From Pseudomonadota bacterium (GTDB taxonomy: Bacteria; Pseudomonadota; Alphaproteobacteria; Rhizobiales; Xanthobacteraceae), in NCBI GenBank assembly GCA_023387735.1, contig JAEWHP010000043.1, positions 186,001 to 250,000 of the forward strand: a stretch of 64,000 nt of DNA, in the 5' to 3' direction. A program made the position numbers and the translations under genes. This document shows, one piece after another, positions 7,906 through 16,094 of the stretch. Positions within the stretch are counted from its first letter, which is position 1. Every line of letters starts with the position of its first letter. Under the pieces are notes generated by a model. It was not told where the DNA came from, did no database searches, and worked only from the letters and a program-made list of their open reading frames with translations.

Positions 7906-8982
7906 TCAGTGCTGTCCGCGAAACAGCAAGCACGCATCGCCATACGAATAGAAGCGATATCCCTTGCTGATCGCATGCGCATAGGCGTGCTTCATGGTGT
8001 CGAGCCCGGAGAAGGCCGACACCAGCATGAACAGCGTCGAGCGCGGCAGATGAAAATTCGTCAGGAGGATATCGACCGCGCGGAAGCGATAGCCCGGCGT
8101 GATGAAGATCGACGTTTCGGCATCGAACGGCAGGATCCTGCCGTCTTCTGTCGTGGCGCTTTCGAGCAGCCGCAACGAGGTCGTGCCGACCGCGACGATG
8201 CGGCCGCCCTTGGCGCGCGCGGCGTTCAGCGCGTCGGCGGTTGCTGCTGAAATGGAGCCCCACTCGGCATGCATCAGGTGTTCGGTTGTCTCCTCGGCCT
8301 TGACCGGCAGGAACGTCCCTGCCCCGACATGCAGCGTTAGCCGATGCAGGTCGACGCCGCGGCCGCGCAGCGCCGCCTCGAGTTGCGGCGTGAAATGCAG
8401 CCCCGCGGTCGGGGCCGCGACGGCACCCTCGTTGGCGGCGAACATGGTCTGGTAGTCGGCGGCGTCCTGGTCGTCGGGCGTACGCTTCGACGCGATATAG
8501 GGCGGCAGCGGCGGGGTGCCGAGATCCGCGATGGCCTGGTCAAGCGCCGGTCCATGGAACGAGAACGACAGCGTCACTTCGCCGTCGGCGCCCTTGCCTT
8601 CGACCTCGGCGTCGAGATGGCCGAGCAGGCAGACCTTGCCTTCATTGCCGAAACGAACGATGTCGCCAGGAACAAGCTTTTTTGCGGGCTTCACCAGCGC
8701 CTGCCAGCGCGAGCCGTCCAGCCGCTTGATCAGCGTCGCCTCGATCTTCGGCTCGGTCTCGCGGCCGATGCGGCGGCCCTTGAGCTGGGCGGCAATGACC
8801 TTGGTGTCGTTGACGACGAGCTGGTCGCCGGGCTCCAGCCATTGCGGCAGGTCGCCGATGGTGCGGTCGCGCAGCACGCCATCGGGCTGCACAACCAGCA
8901 TCCGCGCGGCATCGCGCGGGCTCGCGGGCCGCAGCGCGATGCTCGCAGGCGGGAGTTCGAAGTCGAACAGATCGGTCCGCAT
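7906..8982 (-). CDS. queA: S-adenosylmethionine:tRNA ribosyltransferase-isomerase
   Basis: 358 residues. QueA transfers and rearranges the ribosyl part of SAM onto preQ1-tRNA to give epoxyqueuosine. Recognisable blocks are the start MRTDLFDFELP, VVNDTKVIAAQLKGRR, APTAGLHFTP, LHVGAGTFLPVK, VGTTSLRLLES and the end TNFHLPRSTLFMLVSAF. ATG 8982 is preferred over an in-frame GTG at 9000 because the conserved N-terminus begins there. It ends the minus-strand series coaD - cyclophilin - TonB-like - cyclophilin - queA, with a palindromic repeat in the gap before it. Confidence 0.95.
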   Translation of the reverse strand: MRTDLFDFELPPASIALRPASPRDAARMLVVQPDGVLRDRTIGDLPQWLEPGDQLVVNDTKVIAAQLKGRRIGRETEPKIEATLIKRLDGSRWQALVKPAKKLVPGDIVRFGNEGKVCLLGHLDAEVEGKGADGEVTLSFSFHGPALDQAIADLGTPPLPPYIASKRTPDDQDAADYQTMFAANEGAVAAPTAGLHFTPQLEAALRGRGVDLHRLTLHVGAGTFLPVKAEETTEHLMHAEWGSISAATADALNAARAKGGRIVAVGTTSLRLLESATTEDGRILPFDAETSIFITPGYRFRAVDILLTNFHLPRSTLFMLVSAFSGLDTMKHAYAHAISKGYRFYSYGDACLLFRGQH

Positions 8983-9005
8983 GGCCCCGGTGCGCCTCAC
9001 TTGGC

Positions 9006-9084
9006 GTCATTCCGGGGCACGCGAAGCGTGAACCCGGAATCTCGAGATTCCGGGTTCGATGCTTACGCATCGCCCCGGAATGAC
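9006..9084. repeat. Palindromic intergenic repeat, family 1, copy 2
   Basis: Begins GTCATTCCGGGG and ends CCCCGGAATGAC, with the same GGAATCTCGAGATTCC core as 424-501. It fills the gap between the cyclophilin gene and queA inside an apparent operon. Confidence 0.8.
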
Positions 9085-9093
9085 GGAGGGCGA

Positions 9094-9558
9094 TTACGCC
9101 GCGTCGGCGGCCATGCGGGCCTTGACGATCTTATCGGGGTTCTGCACCGGTTCGCCGCGCTTGATCTTGTCGACGTTCTCCATGCCCTCGGTGACCTTGC
9201 CCCAGACGGTGTACTGGCCGTTGAGGAAGGAGGCATCGTCGAAGCAGATGAAGAACTGGCTGTCGCCGGAATCCGGGCTCGCGGCGCGGGCCATCGAGGT
9301 GGTGCCACGGACATGCGGTTCCTTGTTGAACTCGGCCTTCAGCTTCTTGCCGGAACCGCCGGTGCCGGTGCCCTGCGGGCAGCCGGTCTGCGCCATGAAA
9401 CCCTCGATCACGCGATGGAACACGATACCGTCGTAGAAGCCCTCGCGCACCAGTTCCTTGATCCGGGCGACGTGGCCCGGCGCCAGGTCGGGACGCATCT
9501 CGATGGTGACGGGGCCCTGGGTGGTTTCAAGGATCAAAGTATTCTCTGTATCAGCCAT
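9094..9558 (-). CDS. Cyclophilin-type peptidyl-prolyl isomerase (cytoplasmic)
   Basis: 154 residues, no signal peptide. It has the bacterial cyclophilin core: FYDGIVFHRVIEGFMAQTGCP with the catalytic Arg in FHR, the GTGGSG loop, and SQFFIC with the hydrophobic pocket Phe residues. It catalyses proline cis-trans isomerisation in folding proteins. Its first 25 bp overlap the end of the TonB-like gene, so translation is coupled. It is a close relative of the secreted cyclophilin at 9979-10542 and probably arose by tandem duplication. Confidence 0.92.
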   Translation of the reverse strand: MADTENTLILETTQGPVTIEMRPDLAPGHVARIKELVREGFYDGIVFHRVIEGFMAQTGCPQGTGTGGSGKKLKAEFNKEPHVRGTTSMARAASPDSGDSQFFICFDDASFLNGQYTVWGKVTEGMENVDKIKRGEPVQNPDKIVKARMAADAA

Positions 9559-9974
9559 GCTCTTTTCTCTTCTGGTTGGGGTGGACGTTTACGGGTTCTG
9601 AAAGGAACCGCGAAAGGTCGGCCGGCGACCGCTCCTCCCAGTCCCTCGGAAAATGGCAACGGCGTACAGCGTTGCAATGTTTCCATGACGGCCGTCCGGT
9701 ATGCCAGCCGGTCGTCGTCGCTGGCGCTTTCGGACTCATAGGTGATCCTGGGCCGGCCCAGGATGGCCCCCTGGCGGTTGAAGCTGACGATGACCGTGAT
9801 GTCCATCGGGTTAGCCCGAGACGTCGGAGGCGGCCTCCAGCACGAATGCAGTTTTGCAAACACATCCTTGATGGTGTCGAGTTGTTCGGGCTGCGCCGAT
9901 GCCGGCACGCCGAATGCAAGCCACAGCAGCGCCGCGGCAAACCAGTGAAATGGCTTGCTGCGCGGCGTCGCCAT
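9534..9974 (-). CDS. Secreted TonB C-terminal-like protein
   Basis: 146 residues with an N-terminal signal sequence (hydrophobic WFAAALLWLAFGVPASA). The mature part contains 'ITVIVSFNRQGAILGRPRIT' followed by a C-terminal helix with 'TLQRCTPLPFSEGLGGAVAG', the pattern of TonB/TolA C-terminal domains with a conserved Cys. It has no proline-rich spacer or membrane anchor beyond the signal, so it is not a complete TonB. It is placed between two cyclophilin genes, with a 4-bp gap on one side and a 25-bp overlap on the other. Function unknown. Confidence 0.7.
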   Translation of the reverse strand: MATPRSKPFHWFAAALLWLAFGVPASAQPEQLDTIKDVFAKLHSCWRPPPTSRANPMDITVIVSFNRQGAILGRPRITYESESASDDDRLAYRTAVMETLQRCTPLPFSEGLGGAVAGRPFAVPFRTRKRPPQPEEKRAWLIQRIL

Positions 9975-9978
9975 GACC

Positions 9979-10542
9979 TCACTTGACGTCGGATGCGACT
10001 TGCACCTTGACCATCTTGTCGGGATCGGTGACCTGACCGCCGGGCGAGCCCGGAGGCGCCTTCTTCAGCTTGTCGACCACATCCATGCCGGACACGACCT
10101 CGCCGATCACGGTGTACTGGCCATTGAGGCTCGAGCCGTCCGCAAACATGATGAAGAACTGCGAATTGGCGCTGTCGACGCTGTCGCCGCGGCGGGCCAT
10201 GCCGACGATACCGCGCTTGAACGGCACGTTGGAGAATTCCTGTTTGAGGTTCGGAAGTTTCGAACCGCCGGTGCCATTGAAGTTCTGTCCGTCGCCGGTC
10301 TGCGCCATGAAACCGTCCATCACGCGGTGGAACGGCACGTTGTTGTAATAGCCCTCGCGCGCGAGCTGCTTGAGGCGCTCGGCGTGCTGCGGCGCGAGGT
10401 CGGGCCTGAGCTTGATCACGATGCGGCCCTTGGTGGTGTCGATCACGATCGCGTTCGCCTTGTCGAGATTGGCGGGAAGCGGCTGGGCGATCGCGGGCAC
10501 GGCGCAGAAGAGCGCGGCGACGAGTGCGAGAATTCGGATCAT
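9979..10542 (-). CDS. Secreted cyclophilin-type peptidyl-prolyl isomerase
   Basis: 187 residues with a signal peptide (MIRILALVAALFCAVPAIAQ). The cyclophilin core is intact (NVPFHRVMDGFMAQTGDG, NSQFFIMFAD, LNGQYTVIGEV). It probably works as a periplasmic folding catalyst, in parallel with its cytoplasmic sister gene. ATG 10542 is favoured over ATG 10557 because GGAG lies seven bases upstream and the signal peptide begins there. Located between coaD and the TonB-like gene. Confidence 0.9.
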   Translation of the reverse strand: MIRILALVAALFCAVPAIAQPLPANLDKANAIVIDTTKGRIVIKLRPDLAPQHAERLKQLAREGYYNNVPFHRVMDGFMAQTGDGQNFNGTGGSKLPNLKQEFSNVPFKRGIVGMARRGDSVDSANSQFFIMFADGSSLNGQYTVIGEVVSGMDVVDKLKKAPPGSPGGQVTDPDKMVKVQVASDVK

Positions 10543-10596
10543 GAAAACTCCGGTCATGTGAAAGCAGGAAATCGTTTGAAGTCGCGCAGAAACGCG

Positions 10597-11094
10597 TCAG
10601 CCCGCGAATTTCGTCTTCAGGCTGGCAGCAACCGATGGCGGAACGAACGCCGATACATCGCCGCCCATGGCAGCGATTTGGCGTACCAGTGTGGCGGTGA
10701 TCGGGCGGACGGCGACCGAGGCCGGCAGGAACACGGTGTGCACCTCAGGCGCCATGGTCTCGTTCATGCCCGCGATCTGCATCTCGTAGTCGAGGTCGGT
10801 GCCATCGCGCAGGCCCCGGATCATGATGGTGGCGCCGGCCTTCTGGGCTGCGGTGACCGTCAGGTTGTCGTAGGTGGTCGCGTCGAACGCGCAGCCGGCC
10901 TTGGCAGCGATGGGTGCGAATACCGCTCGCACCATGTCCAGCCGCTCTTCGGTCGAGAACAGCGGCTTCTTGCCGGGGTGGACGCCGATCGCGACGATCA
11001 GGCGGTCGCACAGGCTGACGGCGTTCTGGACCACGTCCAGATGGCCGTTGGTGACGGGGTCGAATGAGCCGGGATAGAGCGCGATACGGGGCAT
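10597..11094 (-). CDS. coaD: Phosphopantetheine adenylyltransferase
   Basis: 165 residues of the nucleotidyltransferase fold. It converts 4'-phosphopantetheine and ATP to dephospho-CoA. The HxGH-type motif appears as TNGHLD with His18, the second motif as RGLRDGTDLDYE, and the ATP-binding end as SSxxR-like 'ITATLVRQIAAMGGDVSAFVPP'. Length is typical. It is the first gene of the minus-strand series leading to queA. Its promoter must lie in the divergent gap up to 11370, which contains a strong palindrome at 11223-11253. Confidence 0.95.
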   Translation of the reverse strand: MPRIALYPGSFDPVTNGHLDVVQNAVSLCDRLIVAIGVHPGKKPLFSTEERLDMVRAVFAPIAAKAGCAFDATTYDNLTVTAAQKAGATIMIRGLRDGTDLDYEMQIAGMNETMAPEVHTVFLPASVAVRPITATLVRQIAAMGGDVSAFVPPSVAASLKTKFAG

Positions 11095-11222
11095 ACGACC
11101 CCTCTACCCCGCCCCGGGCGGCCCGGCAAGCCGGATCGGGTTCCCCACCGCTACCGCCTTTTATTTTGGATCGGCCAGCGAACCACTACCGGGCTCCGGG
11201 CATATCCCATGGCGAGCCGGGA

Positions 11223-11253
11223 TTGTTTCGTCAGCCAATGGCCGACGAAACAA
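11223..11253. other. Strong palindrome in coaD / small-secreted-protein divergent gap
   Basis: A 10-bp perfect inverted repeat, TTGTTTCGTC (11223-11232) and GACGAAACAA (11244-11253), continuing through one mismatch into GCC/GGC with loop AAT. There is no T run on either side, so it is not a normal terminator. It could be an operator or a structured 5' region. Confidence 0.6.
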
Positions 11254-11369
11254 AAACGGGCGCGGACGAAATCGTTTTCTGTCCCGGCGAAGACAGCCGG
11301 AAACTTGCACTGGCTAGAACACCACCAACGAAACGACGGGGCCGCGAAGGCCCATGATTGGGGACCTTC

Positions 11370-11624
11370 ATGATCAAGGCTATTTCCGCCATCGCTGCCG
11401 CCGCATTCATCGCCGCCGCGCTGACCGTGCTCCCGGGCTTTGCCCCGGAAGTCGCAGCCAGTGTGCCGCAGGCGCTTGCCAAGGGCGACCGGCTGGAAAT
11501 CAAGACCGTCAAGGATTGCTCGCAGCAGTCCTGGCCGAACTTCGAGGCTTCCTGCCTCCGCACCGCCGGCTCCCAGTCCACGGTCAAGGAAGTGCGCCTG
11601 GTTACCGCCGACCGCACGCCATAA
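11370..11624 (+). CDS. Small secreted protein of unknown function
   Basis: 84 residues from ATG 11370 (MIKAISAIAAAAFIAAALTV). It has a clear signal peptide with cleavage near AAS/APEVAA, and a mature part of about 55 residues with two cysteines (KDCSQ, ASCLR) likely joined by a disulfide. The core 'GDRLEIKTVKDCSQQSWPNF' is a pattern I associate with small periplasmic proteins of Bradyrhizobium-type genomes, but I cannot name a family. It is followed by a terminator and is convergent with gyrA. Confidence 0.7.
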   Translation: MIKAISAIAAAAFIAAALTVLPGFAPEVAASVPQALAKGDRLEIKTVKDCSQQSWPNFEASCLRTAGSQSTVKEVRLVTADRTP

Positions 11625-11662
11625 GGACGATAACGCTTTTTGCCTCCAGATTGCTCTGGTCG

Positions 11663-11694
11663 AGGTCCTCGGGATGCCCCCCGGGGACCTTTCT
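11663..11694 (+). terminator. Terminator after small secreted protein gene
   Basis: AGGTCCTCGGG (11663-11673) pairs with CCCGGGGACCT (11680-11690) with one G-T wobble, followed by TTTCT. It lies 38 bp after the stop. Confidence 0.65.
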
Positions 11695-11748
11695 GATTCA
11701 GGCATTAGTCAAGCGACGGATGCGGACGGCGCGGTTCGGGCTGCCGCC

Positions 11749-14475
11749 CTACCCGCCGTTGCCGTTCTCGCCGTTTTCCTCTTCCGTGATGTGCTCGACC
11801 GAGACCACGTGCTCGTCATCGGCGGTGTTGAACACGATGACGCCCTGCGTCGAACGGCCGGCAATGCGGATGTCCTCGACGGGGCAGCGGATCAGCTGAC
11901 CCTTGTCTGTCACCAGCATGATCTGGTCGCTGTGTTCGACCGGGAACGAGGCCACCAGCTTGCCGTTGCGGTTGTTGACGGACATCGCGACGATGCCTTT
12001 GCCGCCGCGGCCGGTGGTTCGGTACTCGTAGGACGAGGTGCGCTTGCCGTAGCCGTTGACGGAGACGGTGAGCACCACCTGCTCCTGCGCCGACATTTCG
12101 GCGTAGCGCTCCTGCGAAAGCTGCAGCGAGCCCGTGGTCTCCTCGCCGTCGGCATCCGCGGGTTCTTCCGCGGCGACTTCGCCGGCGACGGCGCGGCGCA
12201 TCTTGAAGTAGGCCGACCGCTCGTCCGAGGTCGCCTCGACATGCCTGAGGATCGCCAGCGAAATCAGCGTGTCGTTCTCGGCAAGCGCAATGCCGCGCAC
12301 GCCCATCGAGGTGCGGCCGGTGAAGACGCGCACGTCGGTAACGGGGAAGCGGATGCACTGGCCGCCGGCGGCCGTGAGCAGCACGTCGTCATTCTCGGTG
12401 CAGATCTGCACGTCGACGATCGCCTCGCCCTCGCCGAGCTTCATGGCGATGATGCCGGAGCGGCGGACATCGACGAAGTCGGACAGCTTGTTGCGGCGGA
12501 CGGTGCCGCCGGTCGTGGCGAACATGACGTCGAGATTGGCCCAGGAGGATTCATCCTCCGGCAGCGGCATGATGGTGGTGATGCGCTCGCCCTGCTCCAG
12601 CGGCAGGATGTTGATCATCGCCTTGCCGCGCGCATTGGGAGCCGCCATCGGCAGCCGCCAGACCTTTTCCTTGTAGACCTGGCCGCGCGAGGAGAAGAAC
12701 AGCACCGGGGTATGGGTCGAAGCCACGAACAGCCGGCTGACGAAATCCTCGTCGCGGGTCTGCATCCCTGCCCGGCCCTTGCCGCCGCGGCGCTGCGCGC
12801 GATAAGTCGACAGCGGCACGCGCTTGACGTAGCCGGCGTGCGAGACCGTGACCACCATGTCCTCGCGCTGGATCAGGTCCTCGTCCTCGACCTCGCCTTC
12901 CTGCTCGACGATGACTGTTTTGCGCGAGGTGGCGAACTTGGTCTTCACTTCCGCCAGTTCGGCCTTGACGATCGCCTGCACGCGCGCGCGCGACCGCAGG
13001 ATCTCGAGATAGTCGGCGATCTCCACCGCAAGCTTGTCGAGCTCTTCCGAAATTTCCTCGCGGCCGAGTGCCGTCAGCCGCTGCAGACGGAGGTCGAGGA
13101 TCGCCCTGGCCTGTTCCAGCGACAGCCGCGCGGTGCCGTCGGGCGCCATCCGGTGGCGGGGATCGTCGATCAGCGTAATCATCGCTTCCACTTCGCGCGC
13201 CGGCCAGTCGCGCGACATCAAGGTGTCGCGTGCAGTGTTCGGATCGGGCGAGGTACGGATGACGCGAATGATCTCGTCGATGTTGGCAACGGCGATCGCC
13301 AGACCGACCAGGATGTGGGCGCGATCGCGGGCCTTGTTGAGCAGGAATTTGGTTCGGCGCGTGATCACCTGCTCACGGAACGCGATGAACAGCGTCAGCA
13401 GGTCCTTCAGGTTCATCGTCTGCGGACGACCCTGGTCCAGCGCCAGCATGTTGGCAGGGAAGTTGGTCTGCAGCGGCGTGAAACGGTAGAGCTGATTGAG
13501 CACGACATCAGCCACCGCTTCGCGCTTCAGCTCGACGACCACGCGAAAACCGTCGCGGTCGGATTCGTCGCGCAGATCGGCCACGCCTTCGATCTTCTTT
13601 TCGCGCACCAGCTCGGCGATGCGCTCGACCATCGTCGCCTTGTTCACCTGGTAGGGAATTTCGGAGATGATGATCGCTTCGCGGTCCTTGCGGATGGTGT
13701 CGATCGTGACCTTGCCGCGCATCACGATCGAGCCGCGGCCGAGGTGATAGGCCGAGCGGATGCCCTGACGTCCGAGGATGATGCCGCCGGTCGGGAAATC
13801 CGGCCCCGGGATGATGTTGATGATGTCGTCGATGCCGAGCGCGGGGTCGTCGATCAGCGCCACGCAGGCATCGATCACTTCGCCGAGATTGTGTGGCGGG
13901 ATATTGGTCGCCATGCCGACCGCAATGCCGCCGGCGCCGTTGACGAGAAGGTTCGGGAATTTCGCCGGCAGAACCGACGGCTCCTTCTCGGAGTTGTCGT
14001 AGTTCGGCTGGAAATCGACGGTGTCCTTGTCGATGTCGCCGAGAACTTCCAGCGCCGATCGCGTCAGACGGGCTTCGGTGTATCGATAAGCCGCCGGCGG
14101 ATCGCCATCGACCGAGCCGAAATTGCCCTGGCCGTCGATCAGCGGCACGCGCATGGAGAAATCCTGCGCCATCCGCACCATCGCGTCGTAAATCGACTGG
14201 TCGCCGTGCGGATGATATTTACCGATCACGTCACCGACGACGCGCGCGGATTTCACGTATTTCTTGTCGGGCGTGTGCCCCTGCTCGTACATCGAATACA
14301 GGATGCGCCGATGCACGGGCTTCAATCCGTCGCGCGCATCCGGCAGTGCCCGCGCCACGATCACGCTCATGGCGTAATCGAGGTAGGAGCGCTTCATCTC
14401 GTCGAGGATGGAAACGGGACGAATATCGGACGGCTCCGGCGGCTCGCCGGGGGTGTTATCTTCAGGGTCAGACAA
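11749..14475 (-). CDS. gyrA: DNA gyrase subunit A
   Basis: 908 residues. GyrA is the breakage-reunion subunit that introduces negative supercoils with GyrB. The catalytic tyrosine is Tyr132 (AAYRYTEARLT). The C-terminal half contains the beta-pinwheel with a GyrA box QRRGGKGR (about 560-567). It is slightly longer than E. coli GyrA, with an acidic insertion in the pinwheel (EEPADADGEETTG). In the quinolone region, the residue equivalent to E. coli Ser83 is Gln93 (HPHGDQSIYD). The acidic residue equivalent to Asp87 is kept. ATG 14475 starts with an acidic tail typical of alphaproteobacteria. Confidence 0.97.
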   Translation of the reverse strand: MSDPEDNTPGEPPEPSDIRPVSILDEMKRSYLDYAMSVIVARALPDARDGLKPVHRRILYSMYEQGHTPDKKYVKSARVVGDVIGKYHPHGDQSIYDAMVRMAQDFSMRVPLIDGQGNFGSVDGDPPAAYRYTEARLTRSALEVLGDIDKDTVDFQPNYDNSEKEPSVLPAKFPNLLVNGAGGIAVGMATNIPPHNLGEVIDACVALIDDPALGIDDIINIIPGPDFPTGGIILGRQGIRSAYHLGRGSIVMRGKVTIDTIRKDREAIIISEIPYQVNKATMVERIAELVREKKIEGVADLRDESDRDGFRVVVELKREAVADVVLNQLYRFTPLQTNFPANMLALDQGRPQTMNLKDLLTLFIAFREQVITRRTKFLLNKARDRAHILVGLAIAVANIDEIIRVIRTSPDPNTARDTLMSRDWPAREVEAMITLIDDPRHRMAPDGTARLSLEQARAILDLRLQRLTALGREEISEELDKLAVEIADYLEILRSRARVQAIVKAELAEVKTKFATSRKTVIVEQEGEVEDEDLIQREDMVVTVSHAGYVKRVPLSTYRAQRRGGKGRAGMQTRDEDFVSRLFVASTHTPVLFFSSRGQVYKEKVWRLPMAAPNARGKAMINILPLEQGERITTIMPLPEDESSWANLDVMFATTGGTVRRNKLSDFVDVRRSGIIAMKLGEGEAIVDVQICTENDDVLLTAAGGQCIRFPVTDVRVFTGRTSMGVRGIALAENDTLISLAILRHVEATSDERSAYFKMRRAVAGEVAAEEPADADGEETTGSLQLSQERYAEMSAQEQVVLTVSVNGYGKRTSSYEYRTTGRGGKGIVAMSVNNRNGKLVASFPVEHSDQIMLVTDKGQLIRCPVEDIRIAGRSTQGVIVFNTADDEHVVSVEHITEEENGENGNGG

Positions 14476-14679
14476 GGGGAAATCCGGTCAATTCTGGCTA
14501 AGAATCATATAGCCCATCGGGGGTCCGAAAACCACCCCGAAGCGCCCCGAACCAGCTGTTTTTCTGCTCGTTTTTTCATGGACTTAAGGGAAGCTTAAGC
14601 CCTCCCTGGGAGCCCCTCCGGAACCGGCGTTTCGGGGCCGGAAAATGGTGGCCAACAACGCGACGTTTCAGGCTTTGGC

Positions 14680-15078
14680 CTAATTGCCGAAAACCACCGC
14701 GTGCATGATCCGCCCGGGCATGAAGGTGAACGCCCCGGCGACGACGAGCGCGCCGAAGAAAATAGAAATCATCGCCTTCCTGTGTGCGCTGACATTGTGC
14801 CGGCGGGCATGCAGCACCGCCAGTACCAGCATGATTGGCGCAAAGATAGAAAGCAGATGAATGGGGCTGAATGGCCCGACCAGGCGGATCTCATGAATCC
14901 AGAACGAGCTGACCGCGACCGCGAACATCAGCAACACCCAGATCCAGCCCATGGTCCGGTGTGGCAAGGTCCCTTTCGGTGCCGCGAACTGCACGATCCC
15001 CAACGCAAACGCCGCCATCGCAGCGAAGGCATGCAGCGGGATCGTCCCGGGGGCGTCCAGCAACGGTGCGAGGCTCAT
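14680..15078 (-). CDS. DUF2306 family membrane protein
   Basis: 132 residues with four hydrophobic segments and the DUF2306 hallmarks: an early LHAFAAMAAFALGIVQF, PKGTLPHRTMGWIWV, and late HARRHNVSAHRKAMISIFFGALVVAG with conserved histidines. Some relatives look like heme- or quinone-binding membrane proteins, but no activity is established. It lies 39 bp downstream of ssb on the same strand and could be co-transcribed with it. Confidence 0.8.
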   Translation of the reverse strand: MSLAPLLDAPGTIPLHAFAAMAAFALGIVQFAAPKGTLPHRTMGWIWVLLMFAVAVSSFWIHEIRLVGPFSPIHLLSIFAPIMLVLAVLHARRHNVSAHRKAMISIFFGALVVAGAFTFMPGRIMHAVVFGN

Positions 15079-15117
15079 GGTGCGCGCTCCAGATCCTCTC
15101 GCACCGGAACGCGCGCC

Positions 15118-15612
15118 TTAGAACGGAATGTCGTCGTCCATGTCGCTGTTGCGACCGCCGCCGGCCGCCACGGGCCGCCGCGGCGCGGAGCTCACCGGCC
15201 CGCCGGAGCCGAAGTCACCGCCGGAATCATCGGAGCCGAAGCTGCCGCCACCACCGCCACCGCGACCGTCGAGCATCGTCAGGGTCGAGTTGAACCCCTG
15301 CAGCACGACTTCGGTCGTGTACTTCTCGACGCCGCTCTGGTCGGTCCATTTGCGGGTCTGCAGTGCGCCCTCGATGTAGACCTTGGCGCCCTTCTTCAGA
15401 TACTGCTCGACGATCTTGCAAAGCGGTTCGGAGAAAATGACGACGCGATGCCACTCGGTCTTTTCCTTGCGCTCGCCGGTATTCTTGTCGCGCCAGGTGT
15501 CCGAGGTGGCGACGGTCAGATTGGCGATCGGCCGCCCGTCCTGTGTCCGCCGGATTTCAGGATCCTTGCCGAGGTTACCGACCAGAATCACCTTGTTCAC
15601 GCTTCCCGCCAT
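15118..15612 (-). CDS. ssb: Single-stranded DNA-binding protein
   Basis: 164 residues. The N-terminal OB fold (MAGSVNKVILVGNLGKDPEIR to about residue 110) is followed by a Gly-rich linker and the acidic tip DMDDDIPF, which recruits repair and replication partners. It acts in replication, recombination and repair. Its upstream region carries a perfect LexA box at 15807-15821, placed over the -35 of a candidate promoter, and a perfect DnaA box at 15777-15785. SOS control is therefore likely. Confidence 0.96.
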   Translation of the reverse strand: MAGSVNKVILVGNLGKDPEIRRTQDGRPIANLTVATSDTWRDKNTGERKEKTEWHRVVIFSEPLCKIVEQYLKKGAKVYIEGALQTRKWTDQSGVEKYTTEVVLQGFNSTLTMLDGRGGGGGGSFGSDDSGGDFGSGGPVSSAPRRPVAAGGGRNSDMDDDIPF

Positions 15613-15776
15613 CGCCGCTCTCCACTTAAAATTACAGGCAAGATCACTGGTCCGCCCGCGATCGCGGGCCGCCTTCGCTTCCTGACCTGTCGCCTGATCC
15701 GCCTTCGCGCCCGCTTTCGGACATCCGGGACGACCCTATACGCTCGCAGGCCCCGCCGACTTAGCGCTCCCTGCGG

Positions 15777-15785
15777 TTATCCACA
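15777..15785 (+). promoter_or_regulatory. DnaA box upstream of ssb
   Basis: A perfect TTATCCACA. It overlaps the -10 and presumed start of the ssb promoter. A single box is not an origin; autoregulatory or DnaA-linked control of ssb is possible. Confidence 0.45.
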
Positions 15786-15789
15786 TATA
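15784..15789 (-). promoter_or_regulatory. Candidate ssb promoter -10
   Basis: TATATG on the minus strand, 17 bp downstream of a weak -35 (TGGAAC) that falls inside the LexA box. Predicted start about 15777, leaving a 5' leader of roughly 165 bases before ssb. Confidence 0.45.
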
Positions 15790-15806
15790 GCATCGCGGAC
15801 CCAGAT

Positions 15807-15821
15807 GTTCCAGCTTTGTTC
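15807..15821. promoter_or_regulatory. LexA (SOS) box of ssb
   Basis: GTTC-CAGCTTT-GTTC is an exact match to the alphaproteobacterial SOS operator GTTC-N7-GTTC. It overlaps the -35 of the predicted ssb promoter, which fits repression by LexA. The rest of the 482-bp gap between ssb and the porin-like gene shows no other clear element. Confidence 0.75.
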
Positions 15822-16094
15822 CAGGCGCCGGCGGGAACAACCCATTCCACAACTTTTGCGAGCGCCCCGGAATCGCAACGGAACCCGGATGGAATCCGCC
15901 AACTCCGGCGCGGGCGGCCAGATATGGTAATCAAATCATTAACTTACGAACATGCATTACGATCGCGAGTGTTGCATCCAGGAGACGGTATTCTCGGTTG
16001 AATCACTGTATTGATTGATCATCGACGCGGCGCTCGCGTCACCATCGGAACGCTTCGGGACCAACGAGAAGCGGACAAGCGCTGGAGACAGTTC

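Noticed and set aside
11440..14598. A very long open frame antisense to gyrA
   Set aside because: High GC leaves few stops in the antisense frame. It has no ribosome site or recognisable domain and gyrA explains the region fully.
15777..15785. A replication origin at the DnaA box
   Set aside because: Only one box is present, with no AT-rich unwinding region or neighbouring origin genes.
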